A stretch of 64,000 nucleotides of DNA from the NCBI RefSeq assembly GCF_021172165.1, contig NZ_CP089096.1:2744468-2808467 (forward strand). The letters are read 5' to 3'. Numbering within the stretch: position 1 is the stretch's first letter; every line of letters starts with the position of its first letter. A program made the translations under genes and the position numbers. This document shows, piece after piece, positions 8,048 through 16,712 of the stretch. The notes under the pieces are model-generated. The model saw nothing but the letters and a program-made list of their open reading frames with translations, made no database searches and was not told where the DNA came from. Origin of the DNA: Flavobacterium channae (lineage in GTDB: Bacteria; Bacteroidota; Bacteroidia; Flavobacteriales; Flavobacteriaceae).

Positions 8048-8652
8048 TCTTTAATGATTTCTTTTACAATCCATTTTTGGTTTTCTTTTGAAAAGGAACA
8101 AATTACATCATAACCACCATAATACTTATAAACTGAAAATCTAGCTGTATTTTCATTTTTACTAATAAGAACTCTACATAAAAATAATAAAGGGGTTTCA
8201 GAGTTCCTTTCATCTCCTTCAAAAGTGTTTTTATAGTTTACTAAATGGACTTTAAGATTGGATTTTTCAAATTCTTTTATATCTAATCCTCTAACTCCTA
8301 ATGAATCAAATTTATAATTATTTTTATCCTCTTTTACTTTATTTGCAGTATATAAAGTATCTAAAACTCCAATCTCAACTTTTTTGTATTCATTCAATAA
8401 ACTTATAATATTAGAAATTTTTTCATCTCTTATTTTTTTTAAATATTTCTTGTCTTCAATTTTGGTGCTATCAATTTGTAGAGATTCAAGTCGATAATAC
8501 AAAAAATAGTTTTCCAATTCATATTTAGCAACCTCCGGCAACACATCACACAAAACTTCCGCTTCTAATTCTTCATAGGTTTTTTCCTTCTCAGTACAAG
8601 AAAGTAAGAAAAAAGAAAATAACGTTAACACTACTAGTTTTTGCATAAACAT
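8044..8652 (-). CDS. Hypothetical lipoprotein
   Basis: A 202-residue protein with a hydrophobic N-terminus and lipobox LLSC (Cys at about 19, counted from the first Met; the second Met at residue 3 is equally good). The mature protein is rich in Glu, Lys and Asp, probably helical at first (YEELEAEVLCDVLPEVAKYELENYFLYYRLESL) and beta at the end (ARFSVYKYYGGYDVICSFSKENQKWIVKEI), which resembles small NTF2-like or DUF4878-like folds only in a general way. No family is assigned. It lies 25 bp downstream of ppc and is probably transcribed with it. Confidence 0.75.
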   Translation of the reverse strand: MFMQKLVVLTLFSFFLLSCTEKEKTYEELEAEVLCDVLPEVAKYELENYFLYYRLESLQIDSTKIEDKKYLKKIRDEKISNIISLLNEYKKVEIGVLDTLYTANKVKEDKNNYKFDSLGVRGLDIKEFEKSNLKVHLVNYKNTFEGDERNSETPLLFLCRVLISKNENTARFSVYKYYGGYDVICSFSKENQKWIVKEIIKE

Positions 8653-8677
8653 TGAATTTTCTTTTCAAACACAAAAA

Positions 8678-11251
8678 CTAAGCCGAATTTCTGCTTGCAT
8701 TAATATTTCCAAACAACGAACGTGTTACAATTTTTTCGTATACCTCAATTTGTTTTTCATCTGGGTTTTTGCTCTCTTTTAATTCTTTGATTTTTAATAA
8801 CGCATATTGCTGAATGGTTAAAAGAGGTAACACGATTTTCTCACGAAGTTCAACGGAAGCTTTCCCGTCTGGATAGTTTTCCATTAGTTCTTTGTATCCC
8901 GAAAGTTTTAATAACAAACGTTTGGTTTCTAAAAACTCGGTGTAAATCAGTTGCCAAAATTCGCCAAACTCTTTGTCGTTTTTCATATAAGCAGTTAACG
9001 GAAAGAACGATTTGCTCAATGCCATCATACTGTTTTCTATAAGGGTTTTAAAGAATAACGAATTGTGGTATAAATCGGAAACTTTTTGCCATTCGTTGTT
9101 TTCTTCATAAATTTTCAAAGCTGTTCCTACGCCATAAAAACCAGGAACGTTTTGCTTCAATTGACTCCACGAACCTACAAAAGGAATGGCTCTTAAATCG
9201 GCAAAATTCAATTTATCAGAAGCATTTCTTTTTGAAGGGCGACTTCCAATATTGGTTTTTGCGTAATAATTCAACGTACTCATTCGTTCCAAATAAGGCA
9301 CAAACATCTCGTGATTTTTAAAATCAACGTATTTCTGATAGCTAATTTCTGAAAGTTTTTGTAAAACTACTTTTTCTTCAGCCGTTAACTCATTTTCGGT
9401 TTTAGTAAATACCTGATTACTTGCTCCAGCACTTAATAAATTCTCTAAATTATAACGACAAGAATCTAAGGTTCCAAAATTAGAACTAATGGTTTGCCCT
9501 TGAACCGTAAGTTGAATTTGTTGGTTTTCAATCGTTGGACCTAAAGAAGCATAAAACTTATTGGTTTTACCACCACCACGAGCTGGAGGTCCACCACGAC
9601 CATCAAAAAACACTACCTTAATATCATATTTTCTTGAAATTGCAGTTAGTGCTTCTTTTGCTTTGTATATACCCCAATTGGCCATTAAATAACCACCATC
9701 TTTTGTTCCATCGGAAAAACCTAGCATAATGGTTTGTTCATTTCCGCGTTGTTGTAAATGTTTGGCATAAGTAGGATTGGTATACAATTTTTCCATTACC
9801 TGATCCGCTTTTTCTAAATCGTCTACCGATTCAAAAAGTGGTACAATATCAACTGTAGGGTTTTGCCAACCACACAAATGGAACATACTTAGAGTTTCGA
9901 AAACATGCAAAGCACTTTCGTTATTACTAATGATGTATCGATTACAAGCTCTTTCTCCATTATTTTCTTGTATGGTTTTCATTGCTCGAATTGATCCGAT
10001 AGTTGATTTTACCATTTCGTCATCAAAATCAGTAACTTCTAAATTAGACGAAACATCTGATAAAAATTGTATTTTCTCGTTTTCGGTTAAGCTCTTGTAA
10101 TTTTCAGGGAAACTTGATTTTTTGTTAGCAATGATAGCATCAAAAAATTTTGCATGAATTTTACTGTTCTGACGAATATCTAATGTTGCAAAATGGAAAC
10201 CAAATAAATTTAATTTGTTCAATAATAAATCGATTTCATCAATATATAACGACTGATGCTTTTCGGTTACCAATTGCTTTACTTCTAATAACTTTTGATT
10301 TAATTCTTCTAATGAAATAAATAATTCACCCTGAGAATAAAAAACAGAACGATACAACTTGCTTTCAATTTCCGCGATTATGGTATCGACTCCTAAGAAA
10401 GTAAGTTTTCGTTTTAATTTTCTAATATCAGTATAATAACTTTTTAAGATAGAAGTTCGTAAACGATCAGCAACTTTTAAAGTGATTTCCGTGGTAACAA
10501 AAGGATTTCCGTCTCTATCGCCACCAGGCCAAAAACCAAGATTTAAAATGTCGTTTTTAGGTAATTCGCCATTTAAAATGTTCTTTTGGATGTATTGCAT
10601 CATGGCACCAGCTGTTTCATAAAATACATTTTCCAAATACCATATTAAACTAACCGCTTCATCAAAAGGCGTAGGTTTTTCTTTTTTAATAAAAGGTGTT
10701 TTTCCTAATTGCGCCAATAATTCTTTTATAGAATTTAAATCGTTTAGTCGGATAGCTTCGGTTAAGTCGGTTATAATTCCCAAAACTGAACCTGGGTAAA
10801 ATTGTGTGGGATGCGCTGTTAAAACAGTTCGTATTTTAAAACTATTTAAAAATTCTTTTAAATCGGCTTGTTTGTTTTTTTGTTCCGCATTTTCTTTCAT
10901 ATCACGAAGCGAACCTCTTCCTTCCAAATTATTCACAACAGCAAAAGCTGCATCTTCAATAGCATCAAAAAGAACAACTTGTCTTTCTATATATTGAATA
11001 AAACGGAACATCAACGTTTCCTTTTCGTGCTGTGTTGGATTGTCTAAATATTTTGAAACAAATGTGTCAAAAATCTCTTCTGGGCTATGATGGTTTTTAA
11101 ATCCATTTTCGCAAACCTCTGCAAACAAAGGCAACAAAACACCGGTGTTGTTAATTTCGTCGAAAGGTAAAGTGATAAAAACACTGTTATAAATGTTGTA
11201 TTTTGAAGCGACACTTTGATTAAATCGCTCAATTTTTGGAAGCGTATACAT
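8678..11251 (-). CDS. ppc: Phosphoenolpyruvate carboxylase
   Basis: Carboxylates phosphoenolpyruvate to oxaloacetate to refill the TCA cycle. The 857-residue protein has the catalytic His147 in TAHPTQ, the phosphate/bicarbonate region GFSDGTKDGGYLMANW, the glycine loop FFDGRGGPPARGGG, and the C-terminus ending NINASRNSA, which corresponds to the conserved terminal Asn-containing motif. The family's usual C-terminal RNTG is here RNSA, a mild variation. Length is close to other Bacteroidota enzymes. It is followed closely by a lipoprotein gene. No typical -7 box was found upstream; the 105-bp gap to dprA is AT-rich. Confidence 0.97.
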   Translation of the reverse strand: MYTLPKIERFNQSVASKYNIYNSVFITLPFDEINNTGVLLPLFAEVCENGFKNHHSPEEIFDTFVSKYLDNPTQHEKETLMFRFIQYIERQVVLFDAIEDAAFAVVNNLEGRGSLRDMKENAEQKNKQADLKEFLNSFKIRTVLTAHPTQFYPGSVLGIITDLTEAIRLNDLNSIKELLAQLGKTPFIKKEKPTPFDEAVSLIWYLENVFYETAGAMMQYIQKNILNGELPKNDILNLGFWPGGDRDGNPFVTTEITLKVADRLRTSILKSYYTDIRKLKRKLTFLGVDTIIAEIESKLYRSVFYSQGELFISLEELNQKLLEVKQLVTEKHQSLYIDEIDLLLNKLNLFGFHFATLDIRQNSKIHAKFFDAIIANKKSSFPENYKSLTENEKIQFLSDVSSNLEVTDFDDEMVKSTIGSIRAMKTIQENNGERACNRYIISNNESALHVFETLSMFHLCGWQNPTVDIVPLFESVDDLEKADQVMEKLYTNPTYAKHLQQRGNEQTIMLGFSDGTKDGGYLMANWGIYKAKEALTAISRKYDIKVVFFDGRGGPPARGGGKTNKFYASLGPTIENQQIQLTVQGQTISSNFGTLDSCRYNLENLLSAGASNQVFTKTENELTAEEKVVLQKLSEISYQKYVDFKNHEMFVPYLERMSTLNYYAKTNIGSRPSKRNASDKLNFADLRAIPFVGSWSQLKQNVPGFYGVGTALKIYEENNEWQKVSDLYHNSLFFKTLIENSMMALSKSFFPLTAYMKNDKEFGEFWQLIYTEFLETKRLLLKLSGYKELMENYPDGKASVELREKIVLPLLTIQQYALLKIKELKESKNPDEKQIEVYEKIVTRSLFGNINASRNSA

Positions 11252-11356
11252 GCTAAAAAATCTTTTTTACTAAAGTACTGCTTTTATTTTAAAAAATATA
11301 AATCGATTAAATTTTATAACAAAACCATAAAATTTATAACATTTTGAGTCCTAAAT

Positions 11357-12460
11357 TTACACCAACTCAAACATCTTTCCTGGTAATGGTCTAATAATTC
11401 CTTTTAGTTCCATATTTAATAAAATGGTGGAAATCTTGTAAATAGGAAAATCGCATTCTAGTGCAATAATATCCATAAGTTCTTTTCCCGTTCTTTGAAG
11501 ATAATTGTAAATGGTTTGCTCCTCTTCGGTTAATGTAATGAATAATTGTTTTTGTACTACTTTTTGTGATTCGCGTTGTAATTCCCAATTAAGGATATAA
11601 ACCAAATCTGCCGCTGAAGAAAGTAGATTAGCTCGCTGTGTTTTAATCAAATTATTACAACCTTGACTGTATTTGTCTGAAATTCTCCCAGGTACTGCAA
11701 AAACATCTCGGTTGTATTCGTTAGCCAAATTTGCCGTAACCAACGAACCTCCTTTTTCGGCACTTTCTATAACAATAGTAGCTTCGCTAATACCTGCCAC
11801 TATTCTATTTCTTTTTATAAAATTTTCTTTATCTGGCTTGCTCGTACTCCAAAATTCAGTTAAAAAACCGCCATTTTGTTCCATTTTTACCATGTACTTT
11901 TTATGTACTTTAGGATAAATTTGATTCAATCCGTGCGCCAAAACACCTATTGTTTGCAATCCACAATCCATCGCTATTTGATGTGCATAAATATCAACTC
12001 CATAAGCAAAACCGCTTACAATGATTGGATTTAATGGCGTAATATCTTCAATTAGTCTTTTGGTAAACTCCATCCCATAGGTTGTAATTTGGCGCGTTCC
12101 TACAATACTGATTATTCTTCGATTTTGTAAATCGATATTCCCTGCTTGAAACAAAAGAACAGGACAATCAAAGCAATGTTTTAATCTTTCGGGATAATTT
12201 TCTGATTGAAAATACGTAGTAGAAATATTTTCTTTGGAAATGAATTGTAACTCTGATTCTGCTTTTGCAAAAACCGATTTGTCTTGCAAATTTTTGATTA
12301 CGACCGAACCAATTCCGTCAATTGTTTGAAGATGTGATTTTTTTGAAGCAAAAACTTCAGCGGCATTTCCGCAATTTTGGATGAGTTTTTTAGCGATTAC
12401 ATCGCCCACTCCTTCCACTTGCATCAACGCAAGCGTGTAGTACAAATCTGACTGTGTCAT
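11357..12460 (-). CDS. dprA: DNA processing protein DprA
   Basis: DprA binds incoming single-stranded DNA and loads RecA during natural transformation. The 367-residue protein has an N-terminal helix-hairpin-helix/SAM-like part (LMQVEGVGDVIAKKLIQ, IDGIGSVVIKNLQ, about 10-65), the Rossmann-fold core (about 85-290; IVGTRQITTYG, VSGFAYGVDIYAH, RNRIVAGIS, ESAEKGGSLVTANLA) and a C-terminal winged-helix DML1-like segment (about 305-367). A consensus promoter lies 39 bp upstream. It is transcribed divergently from the HU/SPOR gene. Presence of dprA fits, but does not prove, competence. Confidence 0.95.
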   Translation of the reverse strand: MTQSDLYYTLALMQVEGVGDVIAKKLIQNCGNAAEVFASKKSHLQTIDGIGSVVIKNLQDKSVFAKAESELQFISKENISTTYFQSENYPERLKHCFDCPVLLFQAGNIDLQNRRIISIVGTRQITTYGMEFTKRLIEDITPLNPIIVSGFAYGVDIYAHQIAMDCGLQTIGVLAHGLNQIYPKVHKKYMVKMEQNGGFLTEFWSTSKPDKENFIKRNRIVAGISEATIVIESAEKGGSLVTANLANEYNRDVFAVPGRISDKYSQGCNNLIKTQRANLLSSAADLVYILNWELQRESQKVVQKQLFITLTEEEQTIYNYLQRTGKELMDIIALECDFPIYKISTILLNMELKGIIRPLPGKMFELV

Positions 12461-12498
12461 GGCGTATAAAAAATTTAATTGGCATATATAATTGATAG

Positions 12499-12528
12499 CA
12501 AAAATAGTAGTTTTTAATTGTAATCCAA
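12499..12528 (-). promoter_or_regulatory. Promoter of dprA
   Basis: TTG (minus strand, 12528-12526), 19 bp, then TATTTTTG (12506-12499): full consensus for the Bacteroidota housekeeping sigma factor. Confidence 0.7.
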
Positions 12529-12620
12529 ATTATAAAATAAAAGATCGAAATTTATAACGCTTTCTTTTACAGAAACATAAGCACAATGGCGAATTGTTAA
12601 TAATTTTTGTTGATAAAATT

Positions 12621-12649
12621 TTGATATTACTATTGATTATCTAACTTTG
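12621..12649 (+). promoter_or_regulatory. Promoter of the HU/SPOR gene
   Basis: TTG (12621-12623), 18 bp, TAACTTTG (12642-12649). The predicted start point is only a few bases before the ATG at 12655, so the mRNA would be nearly leaderless. Confidence 0.7.
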
Positions 12650-12654
12650 TTGTT

Positions 12655-13596
12655 ATGCAGATAGAAAAACACATATCCGACTTATTATATCGTTATCAGT
12701 GCGTTACTGTTCCTGGCTTTGGTGCGTTTTTAACCGAAACTGTGTCCGCTAACGTTACTGGAAGCGCAAGTTCGTTTTTTCCACCTAAAAAAGTGGTTTC
12801 GTTTAATGTGAATGTAAAAAACAATGATGGTTTATTGGTAAATCATGTGGCATTACAAGAAAAAATGTCATACGAATTAGCCGTAGTCAAAATTGGTGAT
12901 GTGGTGAACGAATGGACGTATTTGTTACAAAACCGCAATCGTGTGGTGTTGAAAAACATTGGCGAAATTTCGGTTAACAATGAAATGAATTGGGTTTTTG
13001 AACCGGCGAATACGGTAAACTATTTAACAGATTCTTTTGGATTAACTCCTTTTGTTTCTCCAGAAATTACAAGAGAAATTTTAAAACAAGAAGTAGAAGC
13101 TTTAGAAGAAAAAACTCCGATTATTTTTACTCCTGAAAGAAAGAAAGATTACTCGTATTTGAAATATGCTGCTATTTTTGTGGTGATGTTGGGCGCTGGT
13201 GGTTTTGGATATAAAACGTATTACGATCAACAAATTGAGACTAAAACTTTAGCGGTTCAGAAAAACGTACAAGAAAAAGTACAACAACAAATTCAAGAAG
13301 CGACTTTTGTAATTAGCGCTCCGGTTGAAGCCGTTGAATTAAGTGTAGCTGCTCCAGTTGAAGAAAAAATGCCTTATCATTTGGTAGCTGGTGCTTATAG
13401 AAGTGAAGTGAATGCTAACAAAGCTATTGCCGAATTAAAAGCCGCTGGTTTTGAAAATGCTAAGATGCTTCCTATAAACAAACACAATTTATATCCTGTG
13501 GTTTACGGAAGTTTCAAAAACTTAAACGAGGCTCAAACTGAAAGAAAAAACATTCAAAAATCGCACAATGCGGAAGCTTGGTTGTTAATCGAATAA
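12655..13596 (+). CDS. HU/CCDC81-like and SPOR domain membrane protein
   Basis: A 313-residue protein. Residues about 1-135 form two HU-like (CCDC81-type) domains, starting IEKHISDLLYRYQCVTVPGFGAF, a pattern typical of Bacteroidota. A single membrane segment lies at about 169-186 (LKYAAIFVVMLGAGGFGY). A glutamine-rich, probably coiled linker follows (about 190-235), and a SPOR domain fills 238-313 (YHLVAGAYRSEVNANKAIAEL to PVVYGSFKNLNEAQ). Family knowledge: SPOR domains bind denuded peptidoglycan at division sites, which places the C-terminus in the periplasm and the HU-like part in the cytoplasm. The DNA-binding potential of the N-terminus suggests a link between nucleoid and septum; that is inference. 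Single-gene unit with its own promoter and terminator. Confidence 0.9.
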   Translation: MQIEKHISDLLYRYQCVTVPGFGAFLTETVSANVTGSASSFFPPKKVVSFNVNVKNNDGLLVNHVALQEKMSYELAVVKIGDVVNEWTYLLQNRNRVVLKNIGEISVNNEMNWVFEPANTVNYLTDSFGLTPFVSPEITREILKQEVEALEEKTPIIFTPERKKDYSYLKYAAIFVVMLGAGGFGYKTYYDQQIETKTLAVQKNVQEKVQQQIQEATFVISAPVEAVELSVAAPVEEKMPYHLVAGAYRSEVNANKAIAELKAAGFENAKMLPINKHNLYPVVYGSFKNLNEAQTERKNIQKSHNAEAWLLIE

Positions 13597-13625
13597 AAAT
13601 TTAACACTTTGCGTAATAATTATTG

Positions 13626-13650
13626 AAATCCCAATTTTGGGATTTTTTTT
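13626..13650 (+). terminator. Terminator of the HU/SPOR gene
   Basis: AAATCCCA-ATTTT-GGGATTT followed by a run of T. The T run merges with the -33 region of the next promoter. Confidence 0.85.
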
Positions 13651-13683
13651 TGCATTTAATTTTAAAATTCCTCTTTATCTTTG
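13650..13683 (+). promoter_or_regulatory. Promoter of the thioesterase gene
   Basis: TTG at 13650-13652, 23 bp, TATCTTTG at 13676-13683. The box overlaps the longer open frame that begins at 13623, so translation should start at 13695. Confidence 0.6.
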
Positions 13684-13694
13684 CAAAAAAAACA

Positions 13695-14207
13695 ATGCAA
13701 CCAAAATTCCCTTCAGAATCGGTAACTACTTTAACCGACTTAGTTTTACCAGGTGAAACGAACCCATTAAACAACTTATTTGGTGGTGAATTGCTAGCGC
13801 GTATGGACAGAGCAGCGAGTATTGCCGCAAGAAGACATTCGAGAAGAATTACCGTTACAGCATCTGTAAACCATGTGGCTTTTAATAGAGCCATTCCGTT
13901 AGGAAGTGTTGTTACTGTAGAGGCCAAAGTTTCTAGAACATTCAACACTTCAATGGAAATTTTTATTGATGTTTGGATTGAAGACCGTGAATCAGGAATT
14001 AAAAATAAAGCGAACGAAGCGATTTATACTTTTGTAGCAGTAGATGAAACGGGAAGACCAATTCCAGTTCCACCAATTGTGCCTGAAACCGATTTAGAAA
14101 AAGAGCGATTTGCCGCAGCATTAAGAAGAAAACAACTAAGCTTAGTCTTAGCCGGAAAAATGAAACCAAGCGAAGCAACGGAATTAAAAGCCTTGTTTAT
14201 GGAATAA
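13695..14207 (+). CDS. Acyl-CoA thioesterase (hotdog fold, YciA/BACH type)
   Basis: A 170-residue hotdog-fold protein. Motifs of the acyl-CoA hydrolase subfamily are present: LPGETNPLNNLFGGELLARMD, with the conserved Asn and the GGxLLxxMD helix, and VTASVNHVAFNRAIPLGSVVTVEA. These enzymes cleave acyl-CoA to free acid and CoA in the cytosol. The frame opens at 13623, but a promoter -7 box at 13676-13683 and a terminator lie inside that extension, so MQPKFPSES at 13695 is chosen. It is a single-gene unit ended by a hairpin. Confidence 0.9.
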   Translation: MQPKFPSESVTTLTDLVLPGETNPLNNLFGGELLARMDRAASIAARRHSRRITVTASVNHVAFNRAIPLGSVVTVEAKVSRTFNTSMEIFIDVWIEDRESGIKNKANEAIYTFVAVDETGRPIPVPPIVPETDLEKERFAAALRRKQLSLVLAGKMKPSEATELKALFME

Positions 14208-14212
14208 CAAAC

Positions 14213-14241
14213 GAAAGCCTACTCATAAAGTAGGCTTTTTG
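14213..14241. terminator. Terminator between thioesterase and the padR-linked operon
   Basis: AAAGCCTACT-CATAA-AGTAGGCTTTTT is a strong stem with T run between convergent genes; it can act in both directions. Confidence 0.88.
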
Positions 14242-14242
14242 T

Positions 14243-14944
14243 TTAATTGGCATTTTCTAATGCATATTCGGGATAGGTTTCTTTTAAATAGTCTTCTGCT
14301 TTTGATGGGATAATTTTAAGAATAACAAAACCCAATAAGAAAAAACAAACTACCGTTGCGCTAATAATTGTAGCTGAAATTATACCAAATTGAGCGGTAT
14401 CTTCTATTCGTAATCCAAACTGAAGTGGTAATGGAATAAAACCTGTGAATGAACCTAATCCAAAAATGATGTCTTTGTACAGCCATTTTTTTCCAGAAAG
14501 CTTCGCTTCTTTTTTGTTTTTTCTTGACATTTTTACAATTCCAATCCAAAACAAGAAAGTAAAAAGCACAAAAATTGGAATTATAATTAAATAAGCATGT
14601 TCAAATTTCAACATCAACTGAACTAAAATTGCAAAAACAGTAGCTGTGCCAATTATTTTAGGAATTGTAAAAAACGACTTAAAATGTTTCCAAACCAATT
14701 TATTGTATTTTTTTCCTAAAGCAATTTGACGTTCTTCTACAACTGTCATAAACCCAAAAACCCCAAATTTTTTGAATTCCACTTGCAAAGCATCTTCAAA
14801 AGAAACTTTAGGGTTTTCTTGCCATTGTGCTTCAATTGAATTAGCCAAATGATCTACTAATTCCGTTTGTAAATCATACCATTCCACGTAATGTTGCCGT
14901 GTGAATTGGTAAAGACGTTCTATTTGTTCTGGTGTTAGTTTCAT
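14243..14944 (-). CDS. PadR-linked membrane protein, paralogue 3
   Basis: A 233-residue protein with a soluble helical N-terminus (about 1-85) and four to five predicted membrane segments (about 95-225). The N-terminal signature WYDLQTELVDHLANSIE (residues 22-38) is shared with the two upstream genes in the form [WY]Y[DE]-x3-E-[MIL]-[LV]-DH-x5-E. It is the last gene of a padR operon, overlapping the preceding gene by 4 bases. The arrangement resembles Gram-positive PadR-DUF1700 (HAAS-type) pairs, where a helical N-terminal domain is followed by membrane helices; that comparison is inference. No enzymatic motif is visible. Confidence 0.8.
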   Translation of the reverse strand: MKLTPEQIERLYQFTRQHYVEWYDLQTELVDHLANSIEAQWQENPKVSFEDALQVEFKKFGVFGFMTVVEERQIALGKKYNKLVWKHFKSFFTIPKIIGTATVFAILVQLMLKFEHAYLIIIPIFVLFTFLFWIGIVKMSRKNKKEAKLSGKKWLYKDIIFGLGSFTGFIPLPLQFGLRIEDTAQFGIISATIISATVVCFFLLGFVILKIIPSKAEDYLKETYPEYALENAN

Positions 14945-15570
14945 TGGAATAAAAATCGATTTTTTTGTTTAAAAGACTTCATTTCTAAATAATAAAATCG
15001 GAGAAAAGCAAAAAAGACAAATAATATACTGGAATTAAAAACAACAAAAGTTACTAAATTTTCATTAGCATTTCTATGCAGTGGATTTGCGATTTGAAAA
15101 AGTAGAAAAATGATTGAAAAATTTCTATCAATGTAATAGAATTTCTTTCTTTTAGTTAGTAAAAAATGTGAAATGCCAAATATTAAATAAGTTATAATTA
15201 TGAATAGATAAAGATAATTTGAGTATACATTTAACCCATATATATTAGAAAAAAAATAAACTATAGAAAAAATACCTATTGCTAAAAGTATCTGAATTGG
15301 TTGAATTGAAAATAAGACAAACTTTTTCAAAGGTTCTTTAAAATATAATCCTTCTTCTTTATTTCCTTTCAAAATTTCCTTCTTATTCGTCACCATATAA
15401 CTTTTGAAAGCATCATAAAAATCTAAATTTTCGGTTTGCATTTTTCGCTCTACTGCCGTCGCTACATGGTCGAGCATTTCCATGCGAATGTCGTAATAAA
15501 TGACTTCGCTGTTTTTTAGGTAGTTGTCTATAAATTTTATGTTTTGTGAGGTCAACATCATCTTAAACAA
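14941..15570 (-). CDS. PadR-linked membrane protein, paralogue 2
   Basis: A 209-residue protein with the same build as its neighbours: a helical head with YYDIRMEMLDHVATAVE (about 24-40) and then about four membrane segments (from about 85). The head is followed by YDAFKSYMVTNKKEILKGN, equivalent to the acidic/lysine stretch of the paralogues. It overlaps the upstream gene by 8 bases and the downstream gene by 4, so all are translated from one mRNA. It is the most diverged and most Ile/Phe/Tyr-rich of the three. Function unknown. Confidence 0.8.
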   Translation of the reverse strand: MFKMMLTSQNIKFIDNYLKNSEVIYYDIRMEMLDHVATAVERKMQTENLDFYDAFKSYMVTNKKEILKGNKEEGLYFKEPLKKFVLFSIQPIQILLAIGIFSIVYFFSNIYGLNVYSNYLYLFIIITYLIFGISHFLLTKRKKFYYIDRNFSIIFLLFQIANPLHRNANENLVTFVVFNSSILFVFFAFLRFYYLEMKSFKQKNRFLFQ

Positions 15571-16237
15571 AAATTTGAGTTTTTAATTCCTCTATTGTTT
15601 TCTTTCTAATTTCTATGTAAACCAATAAAGAAATCAAGGAAAAAGTGAAAACTGATGTCATGAATAATCGCATTAGAATATGATTGAAATCGAGGGTTTC
15701 TTTGCCTAAATTGTAGATTAATTGTGTAATATTAACCCCTGCAAAAGACAAAAAATACATATTACTTAAAACCTGTGTCTTTAAAACATTCAATTTGTTT
15801 ATTTTTCTAAATTTCCAAAAATAAACAAATTGTAATATTGCCAATAATGCAATAAAAACAATGCAATTGATGTTGATTTTTTTAGGGTCATCAAAAAAGC
15901 CCAAAAAAACAAAATAACCTACAAAAACAGACAAAGTCATCACAATTTTAGGAAATGTAAAATATTCCTTAATCATTTTGTTGTTTTGCCTTCTGGCTTG
16001 ATTTTGTGCTAATTTTAGTTTTTCATCCATCATGCCTTTAAACCCTTTTTTGCCAAAGCCTTCATTTTTCGCTTGTACCACAGCATCTTCAAAAGAAATC
16101 TCTGTTTTTTCTTCCAAAATAGCTTCCACACTCAAAATCATGTGGTCTAAAATTTCCATATAGACTTCATAATATTTAATGTCAAAACTTTTGATGTAGT
16201 TCTCTATGTAGGTGATTTGTTCTTCTGTCAATTTCAT
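15563..16237 (-). CDS. PadR-linked membrane protein, paralogue 1
   Basis: A 224-residue protein: helical head with YYEVYMEILDHMILSVE (about 21-37), a GFGKKGFKGMMDEK segment (about 55-68), then four membrane helices (about 90-205). It starts one base after the padR stop, so expression follows the regulator. Together with the two following paralogues it forms a tandem triplet. As in PadR-DUF1700 modules of other phyla, the membrane protein may communicate an envelope signal; no direct evidence is in the sequence. Confidence 0.8.
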   Translation of the reverse strand: MKLTEEQITYIENYIKSFDIKYYEVYMEILDHMILSVEAILEEKTEISFEDAVVQAKNEGFGKKGFKGMMDEKLKLAQNQARRQNNKMIKEYFTFPKIVMTLSVFVGYFVFLGFFDDPKKININCIVFIALLAILQFVYFWKFRKINKLNVLKTQVLSNMYFLSFAGVNITQLIYNLGKETLDFNHILMRLFMTSVFTFSLISLLVYIEIRKKTIEELKTQIFV

Positions 16238-16238
16238 C

Positions 16239-16574
16239 TTAATAACTCAATTTAGGATTTACAATCGTTTGCATGTTTTTGATGAATTCTTCCAATTCGG
16301 CTAAACGATTTACGGTTTCTGTGGTGCCTTTTTCGGTAAGCTTGTAGTATTTTCTTAGGCGATTGTCTACTTTTTCCACCTCAACATCCAGTAAACCCTC
16401 GGCTTCTAATTTGTGTAAAGCAGGATACAAAGCACCTTCGGTGATGTTCAATTCTCCCTTTGTAATTTCTTTTACTTTCTGCGTAATTTCATAACCATAC
16501 ATTCGGCCTTGCTCTTCTAAAAGCTTCATAATGATGGTGTTTAAACTACCTTTATATAATTGTGAATTTTTCAT
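16239..16574 (-). CDS. PadR family transcriptional regulator
   Basis: A 111-residue winged-helix repressor of the PadR type. The recognition-helix area (YGYEITQKVKEITKGELNITEGALYPALHKLEAEGLL, about 27-63) is typical, followed by the wing (KVDNRLRKYYKLTEKG) and a short C-terminal dimer helix. It heads an operon with three tandem paralogous membrane proteins. A TATATTTG -7 box lies about 19 bp upstream and overlaps a perfect 8-bp inverted repeat, which makes autorepression likely. Confidence 0.95.
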   Translation of the reverse strand: MKNSQLYKGSLNTIIMKLLEEQGRMYGYEITQKVKEITKGELNITEGALYPALHKLEAEGLLDVEVEKVDNRLRKYYKLTEKGTTETVNRLAELEEFIKNMQTIVNPKLSY

Positions 16575-16592
16575 AAATCTAAAATTTCAAAA

Positions 16593-16636
16593 CAAATATA
16601 TACATAATTTTCTTATGTATAATATTCTTAAGTATA
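16593..16636 (-). promoter_or_regulatory. padR promoter with overlapping candidate operator
   Basis: On the minus strand the -7 box TATATTTG is at 16600-16593. ATACATAA-N5-TTATGTAT at 16600-16620 is a perfect 8-bp inverted repeat in the spacer region of the promoter. A third half-site, TTCTTAAGTATA at 16625-16636, repeats TTCTTATGTATA at 16610-16621 with one mismatch. Position and symmetry fit a PadR binding site; PadR operators often contain ATGT/ACAT arms. Confidence 0.6.
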
Positions 16637-16688
16637 TTTTTTTGACCTCTATTTTCTAAATTCTATCTTCTATTTTCTTGATAAATAG

Positions 16689-16696
16689 TATTTTTG
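16689..16696 (+). promoter_or_regulatory. -7 box of the PaaE-like reductase gene
   Basis: TATTTTTG ends 16 bp before the ATG at 16713. No TTG stands at the proper distance; the upstream region is a T/C-rich spacer. Confidence 0.45.
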
Positions 16697-16712
16697 TAAA
16701 AAATAAAATACC

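Noticed and set aside
13623-13694. Longer N-terminus for the thioesterase
   Set aside because: The stretch holds the terminator of the previous gene and the thioesterase promoter.
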